DNA from: Oikopleura dioica
Taxonomy: Eukaryota > Chordata > Appendicularia > Copelata > Oikopleuridae
Length of the DNA stretch: 64,000 nucleotides
Direction of reading: 5' to 3'
Assembly: GCA_907165135.1 (NCBI GenBank)
Contig: OU015570.1
Span: 1,364,001-1,428,000 of the forward strand
The notes under the pieces were generated by a model. The model was not told the DNA's origin. It searched no databases and saw only the letters and a list, made by a program, of their open reading frames with translations. Below, one piece after another: positions 11,176 through 23,120 of this stretch. A program made the translations under genes and the position numbers. Numbering within the stretch: the stretch's first letter is position 1; each line of letters starts with the position of its first letter.

Positions 11176-11650
11176 ATTGGTGTCAGAAGTGAAAACGAAC
11201 TCGAAGAAGAATTAACAGGTATGTAAAGATTTAAAGAAAATAATAGTAGAATAGGAAAATAATGGGTTATATAGACATGGTGACTGTTTTTGACCTGATA
11301 CCGTCGTAAACCCTTGCAGGCGTGGGGGCTAAAATGTCGTGACTATATCCGACCCCCGATACAGTAAGCCTTGACAAGGTTAAAGTGTAATGGTCAAAAC
11401 GGAAAGCCTACAATAATTGAACTTAATTTCCACCCGATTTTGACCTAAAACCGCGTAAACCCTTGCAGGCGTGGGGGCTAAAATGTCGTGACTATATCCG
11501 ACCCCCGATACAGTAAGCCCTGACAAGGTTAAAGAGTAACGGTCAAAAAGGAACCCCTAATTATGCTTAATTCCCCCCTGATTTGCCATAAGGCCATAGT
11601 AAGACCTGAGCGGTTGCAGGGATACCTGTTGTAATGCCGTCGGGGTATTT
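11176..11650 (+). repeat. LTR leader with two types of tandem units
   Basis: After the PBS, two ~170-bp units share AAACCCTTGCAGGCGTGGGG and GACTATATCCGACCCCCGAT (starting ~11283 and ~11450), followed by one CCCCTGATTTGCCATAAGG unit matching the array at 1427-1775. The mixed array is therefore a property of this LTR family's leader. Confidence 0.75.
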
Positions 11651-11679
11651 TATTACTGAAGATGACTAAGGGACGGGGC

Positions 11680-11740
11680 TGAAACGGCCCGTAGGGCCGT
11701 CAAGCCCCTTAAATTTAAAAATCAAGGGACGGGGCTGAGA
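11680..11740. repeat. GGGGCTG/CGGCCC palindromic repeat, copy
   Basis: Contains ACGGGGCTGAAACGGCCC, GGGCCGTCAAGCCCC and a second ACGGGGCTGA. Other copies lie at ~14405-14460, 20735-20830 (two tandem units), 38185-38245 and 40170-40275. Stable hairpins can form. Probably the edge or spacer of a dispersed MITE family. Confidence 0.7.
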
Positions 11741-14700
11741 TATTGTAGGTAATTTTGTGCCGGACCTTTTTGCTGGGAGACCTACAATTGTTACAGAGAA
11801 CATCATAAATAACAACAAATGGTAACCTAATACTTATCGAACTTTACTGTTATTTTAAGGGTGGGTTAATTTCTTCTAACAATTCGTAGCAATTTCGCTG
11901 AATTATTGTCCACAGTAGGTTAAATTTATCCGATCGACTGAGTTGAAGCGAAAATTGGTTTCTCTTACTTTTGAAACCCTAATCGACCTTTTTAAATTCT
12001 GATTTTTATATATTTTCAAAAAAGGACCTTTTTTAATAACATATGTTAGTTTGAAAACCGGGGGAGCCCTAGAATGTCTGAAATTTCTCGATAACTGACT
12101 GGAACTGACGACGCGGTGGGAGATGATGCGCCGAGCGCGGCGGCTGAACTAGCCTTCCTTCCATGCGCTCGGACTCTATTCACATTGCGCCCCATGTAAA
12201 GTTCGAACCTTTATGCATAAGGTGACAAAACCAAGTGGTTCGATGCTAAAATCTAGGGATTTCCGGTACTCATTGCTGTTGCTACATGTAAATAATGAAA
12301 TTAACACTTTTTGAAATCGAAAAAATACTTGTCGAGCATGGAATCGCAAGTCAAAAAGAGATTGACAAAACAAAAGAGACTTCTCACTACGGAATGAAGA
12401 AGATCAGCACCTTAGAAAACCTAAGTCTAACAAAATTTTCGAAAAAAGATCGAATTTTATGATTTACTCCAAGCGCACCGGGCGCGCACCGAGCCGCTCC
12501 ACCACCAAGCTAAGCTCCGATGGTTTTTTCTCTTGCATTTTCAGAATCAGTGTAAAAAAGTGATCTAATGACCTTATTTTCGAGAAAAAGACACAAATCT
12601 GATTTCCCGATACAAATACCTAATAATTTACCTTCCAAATTGTTTGAAATTTGTTTTCTAGGGGTTTTCAAGTATACTGACTGCGATTATGGTGGATTTA
12701 TTACTTAAAGTCAGTTTTATTCTTCTGAAATTTTTGAGTTAGATCAAATTATGGCAGTTTATTTTTTCTTTTAGCTTTTTTCCAAGCTCAATCAATTTTT
12801 TTCCTAAGGTTTCAAGCGCTTATTCCATAGCTTACAGCAATACAATCATGACTGACCGGAAATCCCGGTGATTTCCTCAATTCAAACATTGAACCACTTT
12901 ATTTTGTCACCTTCTGCATAAAGGTTCGGTTCGCGCACCAGGCGCTCCGTAAACAGGCGCGCTCTTGCTCAAAGACCACCTTAGTCTCCACCACTTTTGA
13001 CCAACTTCCCGATATTTCCCTTTCTTCAAATTTTCAGAGGACATAGATGGATGAGTTTGCAACTTGTTTTAAAAATAAAAAAGGCATTAAGAAAGCATTA
13101 ATGGGTCTCAAAATGATGATTTTCTGAAAGAAATCGCTTTTTAACAATGAAAATGAAGACTTACGAACATAAAATATAGATATTTGAAATCAGCATCATT
13201 TTTCATCCTTTTTTGGTTATATACTCGTCAATTTTTTCAAAATTTATGAAAAAAATTATTTTTATATTCGTTTAAGGCAACCAATTCACCCCTCGAAATT
13301 TCCAATCATTTACTTGTTGGATAATAAAGTTAGAATTTTTGGGACAAACCTGAAATTGTCAACAAGGCCATCAAGGCAATCACGGCCAGCAATGCCATCA
13401 AGGCCATCAATTCCCAATTTCAGAATTTGAGAAGTTTTGTAGATTTGGTTGTTGTTGTTTTTATAAGCGCGATCCTAGAAACGTTCTTGCTCTCAGAAAT
13501 TACTGCGTAGCTGAATTATTAACTTTTGAAGCAAAAAACGACGATTAGAAAGCAGAAAAAGCGGGCGTGCGCTCCGGGCCTGTCTTATAGCCTATAAGTT
13601 ATAGGAAACCCAAGAAGTAACTTTCTAGAATTAATGGCCTTGATGGCGGTTTTGGCAAATTCAGGTTATCGGAAATTTTGATGATTTCTAAAATGAACTC
13701 GATGGGCTTGATGGCCTTATTGACAATTTCAGGTTTTCCCAATTTTTGTGTGCGCCGCACAGTGCGGACCCTAGATATGGCCCATATGATATGGCGGTCA
13801 TCTTCGATTCTAGATAACCCCTTTTCATTAAGATCATTCAGGCCATTCAAAAACCCCTCGCAAAGAAACCTTATCAAATTGGAAAAATTTTCAGAACGTT
13901 TATAAAAAAAACTGTACATACCTAGGGTGAATTTACAAAAAAAATCAACTTTTTTCCTGTGAATCCTATCTTGTTGAAACTTGGCATGGTGAAAGATCAT
14001 ACCCGAGTTTTTAACAAAATTTTTTTTTCGAAAATTTTTTTTTCGTTTTTCAACCCTTTTCGCCCCGATAAACGAGTATCTTTTGAGCGCCTCCAGTCTG
14101 GGTGCTCTTTTTGGGCGGAATCGATGGTCGTCGGTCTTCTGATCATTATTCTAAAAAAAAATTTAGTGAAGCTATCACCGATGACTCAGAATCGGCATTT
14201 AATTGTGACGTAACAGTGTTATGTAACATAATTATCAATTAACAATAAGTCCTCCAGTACAGAGCTTGTAGCTAGTGGGCTGAAATTTTGGGATAATAAG
14301 GTATTGGCCCCCACTAAAAATATTGAAATTGTAAATTTTTTGGTCTGACCACGTGATCACGTGATACTGGTGATTTTTAAAAATTTTAACTTATTAAAAT
14401 AAAACGGGGCCGTCTCAGCCCCGTTCCTTGATTTTTTAATTTAAGGGGCTTGACAAAGGCTGGGAAGTCTGAGTTGATCGGCTACTTTAGAGGGCGCTAG
14501 AAGAAAATCACATGATATTTTTGAAAAAAAAATTTTCAATATGAAGTTAATATGCATAGGAGAAGTCCCATACAAAAATTGAAAGCCGTACGACCCCTAG
14601 ATCAAAAATTGATTTTTTGTAAATTCACCCTATACATACCACTAACGACGACTTCAAAAATTATTGAAGAATTCGTGCAATCTGTCGGTGACGGTTTTTA

Positions 14701-15034
14701 TTACGTTGTTAAAACTGATTTCCACAGTCAAAGAATTTTGACTTTTTGTGAATTCGTTGCAAAATTGTAACAAATTAATTACTTGATTTTTTTATTTAAA
14801 AAAATTCTTGTGAGAAACATATTTTGAAAACATTTTGATTTAACATACACATGATACACCGAGCGTACCCAAACTAAAATTATCAATTGGACACAGAAAA
14901 AGATTATTTTCTTGAACGCTTCAAGTTGAAGCAATACATGAAATTTTCATTAATAAAAATTATTTCACCTACAAAAGGCATTAAAAACGATTAGGCCTGA
15001 TCTTTTTATCGCAGTGAAAACTTAAAATTTTGCC

Positions 15035-15120
15035 TACAGTGGTGTGAGGAGTTTCCGCACCCTTTACGGTAAAAGTTTTACCCGCTCTTTAGGGGTGCGG
15101 AAACTCCTCACACCACTGTA
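15035..15120. mobile_element. 86-bp MITE, near-perfect hairpin
   Basis: TACAGTGGTGTGAGGAGTTT plus CCGCACCC at the left is matched by the exact inverted sequence ending CACACCACTGTA at the right, with TA at both edges. Nested in the 3.5-kb element. Confidence 0.9.
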
Positions 15121-15309
15121 CTCCAAATTTGGCTGGTTTTGGTCGTAATTGACTGATTTAAGAATCTGGAAAAGACTAAAAAATTGGCCGCTTTTTCAAA
15201 AATAAAAAATTTTGGATCAAAATTGCGACCAAATTATGCTATTCCTTGGCATTTGAGTTTTTAAAGTGTTAAAATGGTTGTAGGCGGTCTCTTGCGAATT
15301 TAGTCCTAC

Positions 15310-15425
15310 GAACACTGAAGTGCCTGTCGTGGGATTTTTAATCCCATGAAATAAAATATGCTGTCGTGGGTTTTTAAAAATCCCACGACAGACACTTCGG
15401 GTGTCGTAGGATTTTCAATCCCACC
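15310..15425. repeat. Inverted repeats around GTGGGATTTTTAATCCCA
   Basis: Several interleaved palindromes: CTGTCGTGGGATTT, AAATCCCACGACAG and related blocks around a short AT spacer. Probably a small nested MITE remnant. Confidence 0.5.
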
Positions 15426-15954
15426 AAACCGCATTTCGGACCATTATTTTCGTGGGATTTTTCTGCTCAAAAGTCGAAAACATATTTGGAGTTACTAGTG
15501 CATCTCCAGAACAAAAATAATATTTTCAAAAATGATTGAGGAATTCGAAATGGATTTTAAAAGAGAATAAGAAGCTCTTATTCGCGGAGGATCCTTGTCT
15601 TCAGCTGATTTGAAAGAAATTATCAATGAAGCTAATGAAGGAATAATATATAAGTTATAATTAGGGTTTGTATCGGGAAATCAGATTTGTGTCTTTTTCC
15701 TCAAAAACATGGTCATTAGATCAGTTTTTCACACTGATTCTGAAAATGCTAAAGAATAAACCATCAGAGCTAAGCTTGGTGGTGGAGCGGCTCGGTGCGC
15801 GCACGCCCCCGGTGCGCTTGGAGTAAATCATAAAATTCGATCTTTTTTCGAGAAATTTGGTAGACTTAGGTTTTCAAAGGTGCTGATTAATAATAAATAA
15901 CTTGTTTTATTAGATCCAACAGTTGAAAATAAATATTAATAAAAAAATAACATA

Positions 15955-16422
15955 TTAAAGTTTCTTTCTTGCGAGACGTTTTGGGCGAATCGGAGTTTCA
16001 GCAATCGCAAGTTTCCTTTTTCCACTTTTTTCTTCTTTGATCTTTTTCCTCTCGATCTCCTTCTTTTCAGCTTCGATTCTTTGCTTCTGAATGTCCGCCC
16101 GCTTTCGACGAAATTGTTCCTACAGCTGTTTTCGGACTTCCTTCATTGTCTTCAGATCATTTGAGCTGTCGATTTTTCTCCAAAGTTCACCACGCTTCTT
16201 TTTCGACATTTTCTTCAAGTAAACAGATAGATTGTTGACTTGAGCGACAGTCATGTCAGCGATGTTAACGAAGGAAGAGCCGATGCTTGTGATTTCTCGT
16301 TGTTTCATCGAGCCGAAGACTCGCTCGCAGTGACGGTTCGAAGTTTCATATTTTCCTCGAAGATGAATAGAGTTCATCTGGTTGAAATCCATCAAAAGCT
16401 TTTTTCGGCTTCTTTCAGACAC
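15955..16422 (-). pseudogene. Transposase-like C-terminal fragment, one in-frame TAG
   Basis: A minus-strand frame of 156 codons is broken once by TAG near 16120 and otherwise continuous. The first part holds ETSNRHCERVFGSMKQRE, resembling the short conserved stretch in C-terminal regions of hAT-like transposases (N..CER.FS), then a helical stretch; the rest is a basic Lys/Arg tail. Family assignment is tentative. It may belong to the element ending at 15887. Confidence 0.35.
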
Positions 16423-17219
16423 TCTCGAGTCGCTGAATTCATATCATCGCGAAGTTGCGCAAACCTTGGCATCGCTTTGATTTCAGCAAGCTTCCTTTAA
16501 GAAAAGGATAAGAATTTTTTTGAATTTATTTTTTGGGTAGAGCATAATTTCAGATCTTTATGAAAAAGGGTTGACGAGTTACAGGCCAAAAATGTCTAAA
16601 AACTATGAAGAACAGGTAAAGAGAAATTTTTATTCCACCAGCGTAATTCTCGGCCTAATTAAACCTAGATTCCATAAATTCTTTCTTGTAGGGGGAGTTT
16701 TTGTCTGTAATCCCCTAAAAAGGCTTGAAAATTGCGAAAATCAGCGGCGCGATGCCCTCGAGGCATCGTAAAAGCGAGGAAGGGTGTCCACAGCAATTTT
16801 TGATTATAAAATCGTTCTTTTTCAACTACAGTTGTTTCCTAATTCCAGGGCGCTGAATTTCCGGAAATTTTGCCATAAATATTTTTAAAAAGCTCTTGTT
16901 CGTGAATGGGTCCATTTGAACTTCAATCGGCGTTTAAACGTATCTTTGAGTATAATTTAAGACTCACCATTCACGACCCCAAAAAATTATTAATTAAGAT
17001 ACCGTGTTTGCTCAGATTTTTATTAGAAGAGACGTTTTGTAGTCGTTATAACTATGCTGCGAATATGACTTTTGCAGCAAGTTTAAATCGAGCGCGCCCA
17101 ATGGTCATAAAACCATTAGCGCGCGCACTTCAAAACCGCTCACCTCCAGCGCTGGCCCAACATGGCCCATAAAACGATTACCGCCCTAGCCCACTACAAA
17201 ATTTTACGACTATCTCCCT

Positions 17220-17470
17220 TTGTGGCTACCACCTACCACTACCTTATTGGCTACTACCGACACGGTTGGTACCCATCGTTCTGAATACGGCTACCACCTA
17301 TTGTCTATAAATAGCGCCTCATTTCCTTTTCTGTACACTCATTCACCATTCACGCAAATCCACGCAAGCCCAAAAAGGGTAAAATACTGTTTTCTGATTC
17401 TGCTCCTACTGACTGCTCTGTCAGTACAATAAACGCTCCGTAGTTGTTCAACTACCCCAAAAACAATCGC
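17220..17470 (+). promoter_or_regulatory. Promoter plus poly(A) signal, possible solo LTR
   Basis: TATAAATAG at ~17309 is followed 120 bp later by AATAAA at ~17429, a spacing typical of the U3-R-U5 part of an LTR. No coding sequence lies between them. Termini and target duplication could not be fixed, so the LTR reading is inference. Confidence 0.4.
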
Positions 17471-17764
17471 CTAGTCTCACCTTAATTTGTTATTGTTTTG
17501 CATAGTAAAAGCACTACAGTTTATTGATTCGATTTCTTTTACATGTCTCTTCTGAAATTTGATATAAATAAATAGCCTAAAATTGACCTAGATTTGGTTA
17601 TATAATTTTAATAAGAAAACATTGAAGTCATTCACGAAATTCGCCTATTTGCCGTTATGCCTATTTGTACTTTCTTTATCAGCGCTATATAATAACCATA
17701 CAACGATGGTGTTGCTACGTAGTTTACTTAATAAAATGAAAAACTTACGAAAATTTTTGGAATT

Positions 17765-17890
17765 TGAAAAAGGGAGCAAAATTGGGAGCTCCCAAAGGGA
17801 GCTCCCTTTTGGGAGCAGGAGCACGGGTTTTTACGAGGGAGCTCCCTTTTTTAGGGTGAGGGAGCAGGGAGGGAGCGGGAGCACGGATTT
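17765..17890 (+). repeat. GGGAGC-rich palindromic microrepeat
   Basis: Dense GGGAGCTCCC palindromes and GGGAGCAGGAGC units over ~120 bp. The open frame across it is repeat-driven. Confidence 0.6.
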
Positions 17891-18399
17891 TCTACCAGAT
17901 TTCGAACTCTGTTCGCAAGTACCCGTGAGAGTACTTGTTACCACTGAATTGGAGGCCTGTAAGTGGCGATTAAAGTCGCGTTTGTTGTATTGACAGCCGT
18001 TTTACTTTGCAAACCACTAAATTAATTATTTCAATGAATTGAAAATCAAAAATTTTTACTCACAATTCTATTTGCGCATCCTTGGCTTGCGCATCGACAC
18101 CAGCCGGTTTTATTTTCCCCGAGGAAAAACTCCTCCCATCTGTGATTACTCAAGGCCCGGTAAAGTTCAGTGGGTGATGACTGACTTGTTGCGTTCTTTT
18201 CGACCGTCCAGAATTTTTTATCTCTTTTCGATCATTTTCGGAGAATCCTTGGGCTTCATAAAATTTCTCTACGCACTCTCGCCTCTCCATCTTTGGAGAA
18301 TAAGCGACAAAAAACCTTGTTTCTGCGTGATGCAGAAACAGACCGTGATTGGCTAGATCCGCTTATTTAGAAGGCAGAATTTTTATATGAGTCATTTTC

Positions 18400-18590
18400 T
18401 CACGAGAGAAAAGCGTAGGTTTCCGACAACCGACTCGACCAAAAATCGACCACAGACCACTTTCCGACCACTTTTCGACCAATTGTTTAAAAATCAATGT
18501 CCGGTCGGGTCGGTCCGACCAAAGCCCGATCGACACCCGACAATGTCGATTTGGTCGATGGTCGGCGCTGACCCTATGCGTCAAGCCGAG
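18400..18590. repeat. CGACCA-rich repeat block
   Basis: Multiple CGACCACTTTTCGACC-like units on one strand and matching GGTCGATGGTCGG on the other suggest a small inverted-repeat element. Frames on both strands are artefacts. Confidence 0.45.
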
Positions 18591-19404
18591 AGTCAACAGA
18601 TACAAGGGACCACGCCGCCGGTGCGAACCCATGCAGAGACAACAACAAGGCCCAAGTTTGAGCAAAGACTCGTTGTGAGCTCTGAGTAAACATAATCAAG
18701 GCCCAAAACCGAGAGAAATCGGCGACTCCGATGGTGAATCGGAATATTAATATCATCATTTTTTCGCCGTATTCGAAAACCTAAACTTTATAAAAAGTCA
18801 ATTCTTAATACAATAAGGATTTGGATTTTGAAAAATAAGGTCCTCCAATCGTGCGGAACCCTAATCAAGGGTGTATTGAGCATGAGATTCGGATCAAGCT
18901 CAGCCGCGGATAAGCCACAAAAGTGAAAAAGAGAAGATTCAAAAATGGAATTCGCTAAAACTTTGCCTTGGCCACACGTGCAAAACATTCCAACCGAATC
19001 CGACGTCACCCGGTTTTATCAGATTTGGGCCAATTGGTTGCAAGTCGGGTGGCACAATTAATACCCATCATTTTTGGTTCGAAGCGGGGAAATTTGAGTT
19101 TTCATTTTAATAGGTTTTTGTAATGCACGTTTTCTTGACAAAACATTCTGCTGATTTAAGTCTACTTGTACCATCAAGTCCTCCACATGCATAAATATAT
19201 CCATCTTGATGATATGTCGCTTAATTATGCTCGAATTCAGAAGGATTTTACAAAAACGTGTCCTTTTTCAAGGCGTTATACATAGTCTATGTACTTAGCT
19301 AAGTTCCTGCTAAGTAAGCATACTTTTATTCGATTTTACATGTAATGGTCTTGAGTTGTGATTCTGGGCAAGGCCAGAGTAAGGTAAAATGGGCATGGAC
19401 CATA

Positions 19405-19600
19405 GGCAGGGTTCTAAACGGACATGTCCGTGTACGGATTTTATCCGTGTCTGTCCGGTCTTCTCCGTACGGACAGACTAGACTTTTAGTCTATTGGTTG
19501 AGGAAAAACAGACAGCCTAGATCGGACTTTTGTCACGATCCGGACAAAATCCGTATTTGTCCGTGAAATCCGGACAACCCCAGACTTTTGTCCGTGGTCG
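19405..19600. repeat. CGGACA-rich inverted-repeat block
   Basis: Repeated CGGACATGTCCG, CTCCGTACGGACAG and TCCGGACAAAATCCG sequences of both polarities over 200 bp; likely a small non-autonomous element. Confidence 0.5.
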
Positions 19601-19604
19601 TGAG

Positions 19605-19725
19605 TTGTCACCTGGGGACCAGGTACCAAGATTGGAAATTTTTCCTAATCTGGGGACCTGGTACCAAGATTAGCTTTTATTTCTAACCTGGGGACGAGAG
19701 TACCAACATTGGGATTTTTTCTAAT
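19605..19725 (+). repeat. Minisatellite, ~45-50 bp unit
   Basis: Three units of CTGGGGACCTGGTACCAAG followed by an ATTGGAAATTTTTCCTAAT-like spacer. Confidence 0.65.
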
Positions 19726-19735
19726 CTTCAGAAAG

Positions 19736-19905
19736 GTTCGGGCTTATAGGTAGCGGCACTGACGGACATGAGGTCGTCGAAGCCGAGTTGGCGGTGACGT
19801 CGGTGATGAAGCAGCAGCTAACACGTGAGTTAAATAAAAATTGGGATGACTTACCGGGCTGAAAGCGTGGAAATGCTGGACGTAATTGGCGAGCGTAGCA
19901 ATTTT
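19736..19905 (-). pseudogene. Duplicated exon/intron fragment (copy of 21682-21859)
   Basis: Almost identical to 21682-21859, including the short intron (donor GTAAGTCATCCC, acceptor GTGTTAG on the minus strand). Similarity stops just past GAGCGTAGCAATTTTTTCA. As the intron is retained, this is a DNA-level duplication, not a retrocopy. Confidence 0.7.
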
Positions 19906-20009
19906 TTCAGCTGACGACAACGGCCTGATCTTAATGCGATCGCGAATCTTGGGACTTCATTTTTGGCTTATATCATGTTCTAGATCAGGGTGGGGAATGT
20001 CTTAAGAAA

Positions 20010-20130
20010 ATTCAACGGCACCGGCACGGCACGGCACACCAAAATTCCTGTGCCGCGGCACGGCACGGCACGGCAAAAAATTTAAGAAAGCGTGCCGGGA
20101 CACGGCACAGCACGGCACGGCACAGTTTTT
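20010..20130. repeat. CGGCA microsatellite-like block
   Basis: Runs of GGCACGGCACGGCA and derivatives. A shorter relative (GTGCCGTGCCGTGCCG followed by CCCCACCC) sits at 37405-37450 in opposite orientation, so both are probably ends of one repeat family. Confidence 0.6.
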
Positions 20131-20734
20131 CCTTTTTTCTCGTAAAAACACTCAAAAATATTTGAATATAATTTTATTTAAGGACCCCCGTCAACAATTT
20201 TCGAAAAATCTATTTTTGGAGTTTCAAAATTTTGACCCAAGAAATGGATTCTACAGGTCAAAAACGATTTTGAGGCTTCATTTTTTGGGGGTCTATCTCG
20301 ACTCTAACACCCTCAAAATCGCGTTTGAAAATCGGACTTTTTGACGAAAAATGACGAAAAAGTTCCAATTTAGCTAAAATTTCAGATTTTTCTTGGTCAA
20401 AAAGTGCTCCGAATAAGTTTTTATGATAAATTGAACTTCAAGGATAACTAAGAAGCCAAAATATGGCTTTTTTGAAATTTTCGATTATTTGAGGAAAATT
20501 GTTGACGGGGGTTGGGGGTCCTTAATAAATTCGTCTGCAACGAAGGTATCGGCCGAGAAATCTCGTGAAAAATTATTTTCGAAAAATTTTTAATTTTTTT
20601 GAAATCTGAATAAAAACCATAATTTGAATTAAAACCTGGCTAAATTGTATTTTAACAGTTAATGGGGGTGGGTGGGGTTTGGGAAGTAACAGTAAATTGA
20701 TCACCTCAGAGTTCCCTGCCATTGTCAAGCCCCT

Positions 20735-20830
20735 TAAATTAAAAATCAAGGAACGGGGCTGAAACGGCCCGAAGGGCCGTCAAGCCCTTAAATTAAAAAT
20801 AAAGGAACGGGGCTGAAACGGCCCGAAGGC
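20735..20830. repeat. Two tandem GGGGCTG/CGGCCC palindromic units
   Basis: Two ~62-bp units of AACGGGGCTGAAACGGCCC, GAAGGGCCGTCAAGCCC and AAATTAAAAAT. Same family as 11680-11740. Confidence 0.7.
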
Positions 20831-20958
20831 ATTTTTGCCTTTCGTCGGATGACAACAAATTTTCCCATATTTTTGAGACAAAAATGAATCATAAGGGTTA
20901 TAGGGGAAGGCCCGAGTCTACCGCATGTTTCTATCGCCCGAACCAAGTATGATTCAAA

Positions 20959-21400
20959 ATGTGTTCTTTAAATTGGACTCTTGATGATTCTTTCTTTCAT
21001 TCTTTCAAAAATATTTTTCTGCCAACAAATCAGAGAAATGGATCAAAAATCCCCATCGAGATCTTCATGCACTTGAACCCAGCAATCTTCAAGCGATCAT
21101 GGATCAACAAAGGACTACCTCAAAAGAATTATTTTCGAGAAGAAATCGAGCAGTTTGAAGATCTCGATGTTGCAGAAAATATTCTGGACAAACAAGAATT
21201 AGTCGAGCATTTTCTGGCGCTTCAAATGGAAGAGCTACGACTCGGCGAGTCGTAGCTCCCCGCTTTAAATTGATGAAACACGTCCTTGGACTCCGATGGA
21301 GATGGAAGAAATGCTTCAAGTTCAAGTGACAAACAATGCTGACACTGAATTTTTAGCCATCGAGTTCAAAATGGCCGAAGACACAGTCGATGATAACTAG
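20959..21400 (+). pseudogene. Transposase C-terminal remnant interrupted by a palindrome
   Basis: The frame from 20959 encodes ~90 residues ending ...VEHFLALQMEE, then a 27-bp perfect palindrome (21232-21258) brings a stop; acidic coding (PWTPMEMEEMLQVQ...) resumes in another frame to ~21399. The shape, with an acidic tail near the right terminus at 21429-21522 (AAGTGGCCTTAAAATGGG...CACTGTA), suits a pogo/Tc1-like transposase end. No DDE triad is visible in what remains. Confidence 0.4.
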
Positions 21401-21617
21401 CTTTTACAAGCGAAACTGTAACTTTCGGATTAAAAAAGTGGCCTTAAAGTGGATTTTTTAGGATGACAGATTTTGGAGATTTTCCGAAAAAGTGGCCTTA
21501 AAATGGGTTTTCACTGTATTATATTCATATATAAATTATATTATATTATGCCGCATGGTCCATGCCGGAAGTGACCCTAGGATGAAAAAGTTTAGTAGGA
21601 GTTCAAATGGATTGAAT

Positions 21618-21942
21618 TTACCGTTCCCAGGGACAGGCCCCACCATATCTCATCGTGGTAGAAGCGAAGGACTGTTCCATGAAAGGTTCGGGCTTATAGG
21701 TAGCAGCACTGACGGACATGAGGTCGTCGAAGCCGAGTTGGCGGTGACGTCGGTGATGAAGCAGCAGCTAACACGTGAGTAAAATAAAAATTGGGATGAC
21801 TTACCGGGCTGAAAGCGTGGAAATGCTGGACGTAGTTGGCGAGCGTAGCAATTTTTTCACGGAAAACTAAAACAGCGGAAGCGACGAGTAGAAAAAGGCG
21901 AAGGCGAAAATCGTGAAAATGGTCGTTTGGATTTTCGTGCAC
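21618..21942 (-). CDS. Two-exon gene fragment, unknown (EKIATLANYVQHFHAF)
   Basis: The minus-strand exon 21805-21942 ends ...QHFHAFSP, a GT-AG intron of 37 bp spans 21768-21804 (GTAAGTCATCC...GTGTTAG), and the exon 21618-21767 is in phase and ends at a stop. The 5' end is undefined. The N-terminal part has a hydrophobic stretch (LRLFLLVASAVLVF) that could be a signal or membrane segment. No family recognised. A partial duplicate lies 1.9 kb away at 19736-19905. Confidence 0.45.
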
Positions 21943-22167
21943 GTGAAGGAGAAATAAAGACGATAGGGAGCGAGCTGTTACTCTCGAGGTCGACGATTCG
22001 TGTCATACTAGACGAGAAAAGGTGGTCGGTAGTCGTGCCCGAAATTCTGAGTGAAAAATAAATCGCAAAAAATGGGCGAGCTCAGCTAGGCGGCGCTTAT
22101 GAGTTTCCGTTCAAGCCTGAATGAAACAATTTCCGCAAAAGTATTCGCTGAGTGAAGTATGATGATA

Positions 22168-22582
22168 CGGGAGACACTGAATTGTGCCGCCCTGCGCCGC
22201 CTTGCGCCGCCCGGTCTCGCCGGATCCGAAGATATTTTGTCTTTCAAAAGCGCGTTATTTAGATTTTTATATAAAATTAGTTATTCTGACATATTTATAT
22301 TGTCTGAAAATTAAAAAAGGTAATTCTATAATTTTGGGTGCCAGTAGAGTAATTCTCAACCAAATTCAGATTTTCGCATAAAATCACAAATTTATTGAGC
22401 ACGCGACGGGCCAGAGGCCCTTACGCGCGCATTTCCTGGTAGAGAACTCATTGGGTTGGCGGGGCCCAACTCTCGCTCTTGTTCAGAACTGTTTCCTAGG
22501 TCATAGTTGGGTCGAATGAGAGCCGAATGGTTTCGGACCGGACGACGCTGGGCGGCGCAGGGCGGCACAATTCAGTACCCCC
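22168..22582. mobile_element. Inverted-repeat element with GTGCCGCCCTGCGCCGCC ends
   Basis: CACTGAATTGTGCCGCCCTG near 22170-22195 is found inverted near 22540-22580. The interior (~370 bp) has no credible gene. Probably a MITE. Confidence 0.5.
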
Positions 22583-22816
22583 CAATAATACGTGAGTAGA
22601 CCGCGCAAGGAACTGGCATGGAAGAGCTTCAATCGCCAAGTTTAGACTCTTGGTGAACAACTCTTTTTCAGGTGGGTAAACAGTTTGGTCCACAGACATG
22701 ACGGACGCAAGCGAGTCTGTGAGCTGTATCCGACTTTCGTCGAAATCAACGTCAACAGCGGCAGGGTTCTGTTTCAAAGGAGTCAAAGATACAGTCGCAC
22801 CGGAGGAGCTGTTCAA
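22583..22816 (-). CDS. Hypothetical exon adjoining the MITE
   Basis: The minus-strand frame reads like protein from 22816 (NSSSGATVSLTPLKQNPAAV...) to about 22583, where it runs into the inverted-repeat element. Hydrophilic, Ser/Thr-containing, no domain recognised. Possibly an exon of an unrecognised gene truncated by the insertion. Confidence 0.3.
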
Positions 22817-23120
22817 TTTAGAAGGCAGTTAAGGCAAGAAAAATTCCGAACGAGGGGATGATGGACCCGCAATGTCTCCGAATGTTTCCGAAATTTGGAA
22901 AATAAACATGTTCTAGAGATTTTTCGAAAATACGCAAAAATATACAGTTAAAACCCATTTTAAGGCCGATTTTCGGATGACAGCGAATTGCAAAAGTGGT
23001 CTTAAAATGGATATTTTTTGTCTCGAATTGGATGAAAAAAATTTTTTTCATTCTTTGGAAAAAAAAATGATGAATGAGGGTTAAGGGTAATGGACCTATG
23101 GTATACTATGGTATACTAAT

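Larger units (their letters stand above)
12402..15887. mobile_element. 3.5-kb element with ~215-bp terminal inverted repeats
   Basis: Arms 12402-12616 and 15668-15887 are inverted copies, from ATCAGCACCTTAGAAAACCT at the outer left through GATTTCCCGATACAAA at the inner edge. The interior is AT-rich with small unconvincing frames, phrases such as AAGGCCATCAAGG, and a MITE at 15035-15120. The left flank shows a further inverted pair (~12190-12270 versus ~12845-12935), so several palindromes are nested. Probably a non-autonomous long-TIR DNA transposon. Confidence 0.7.
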
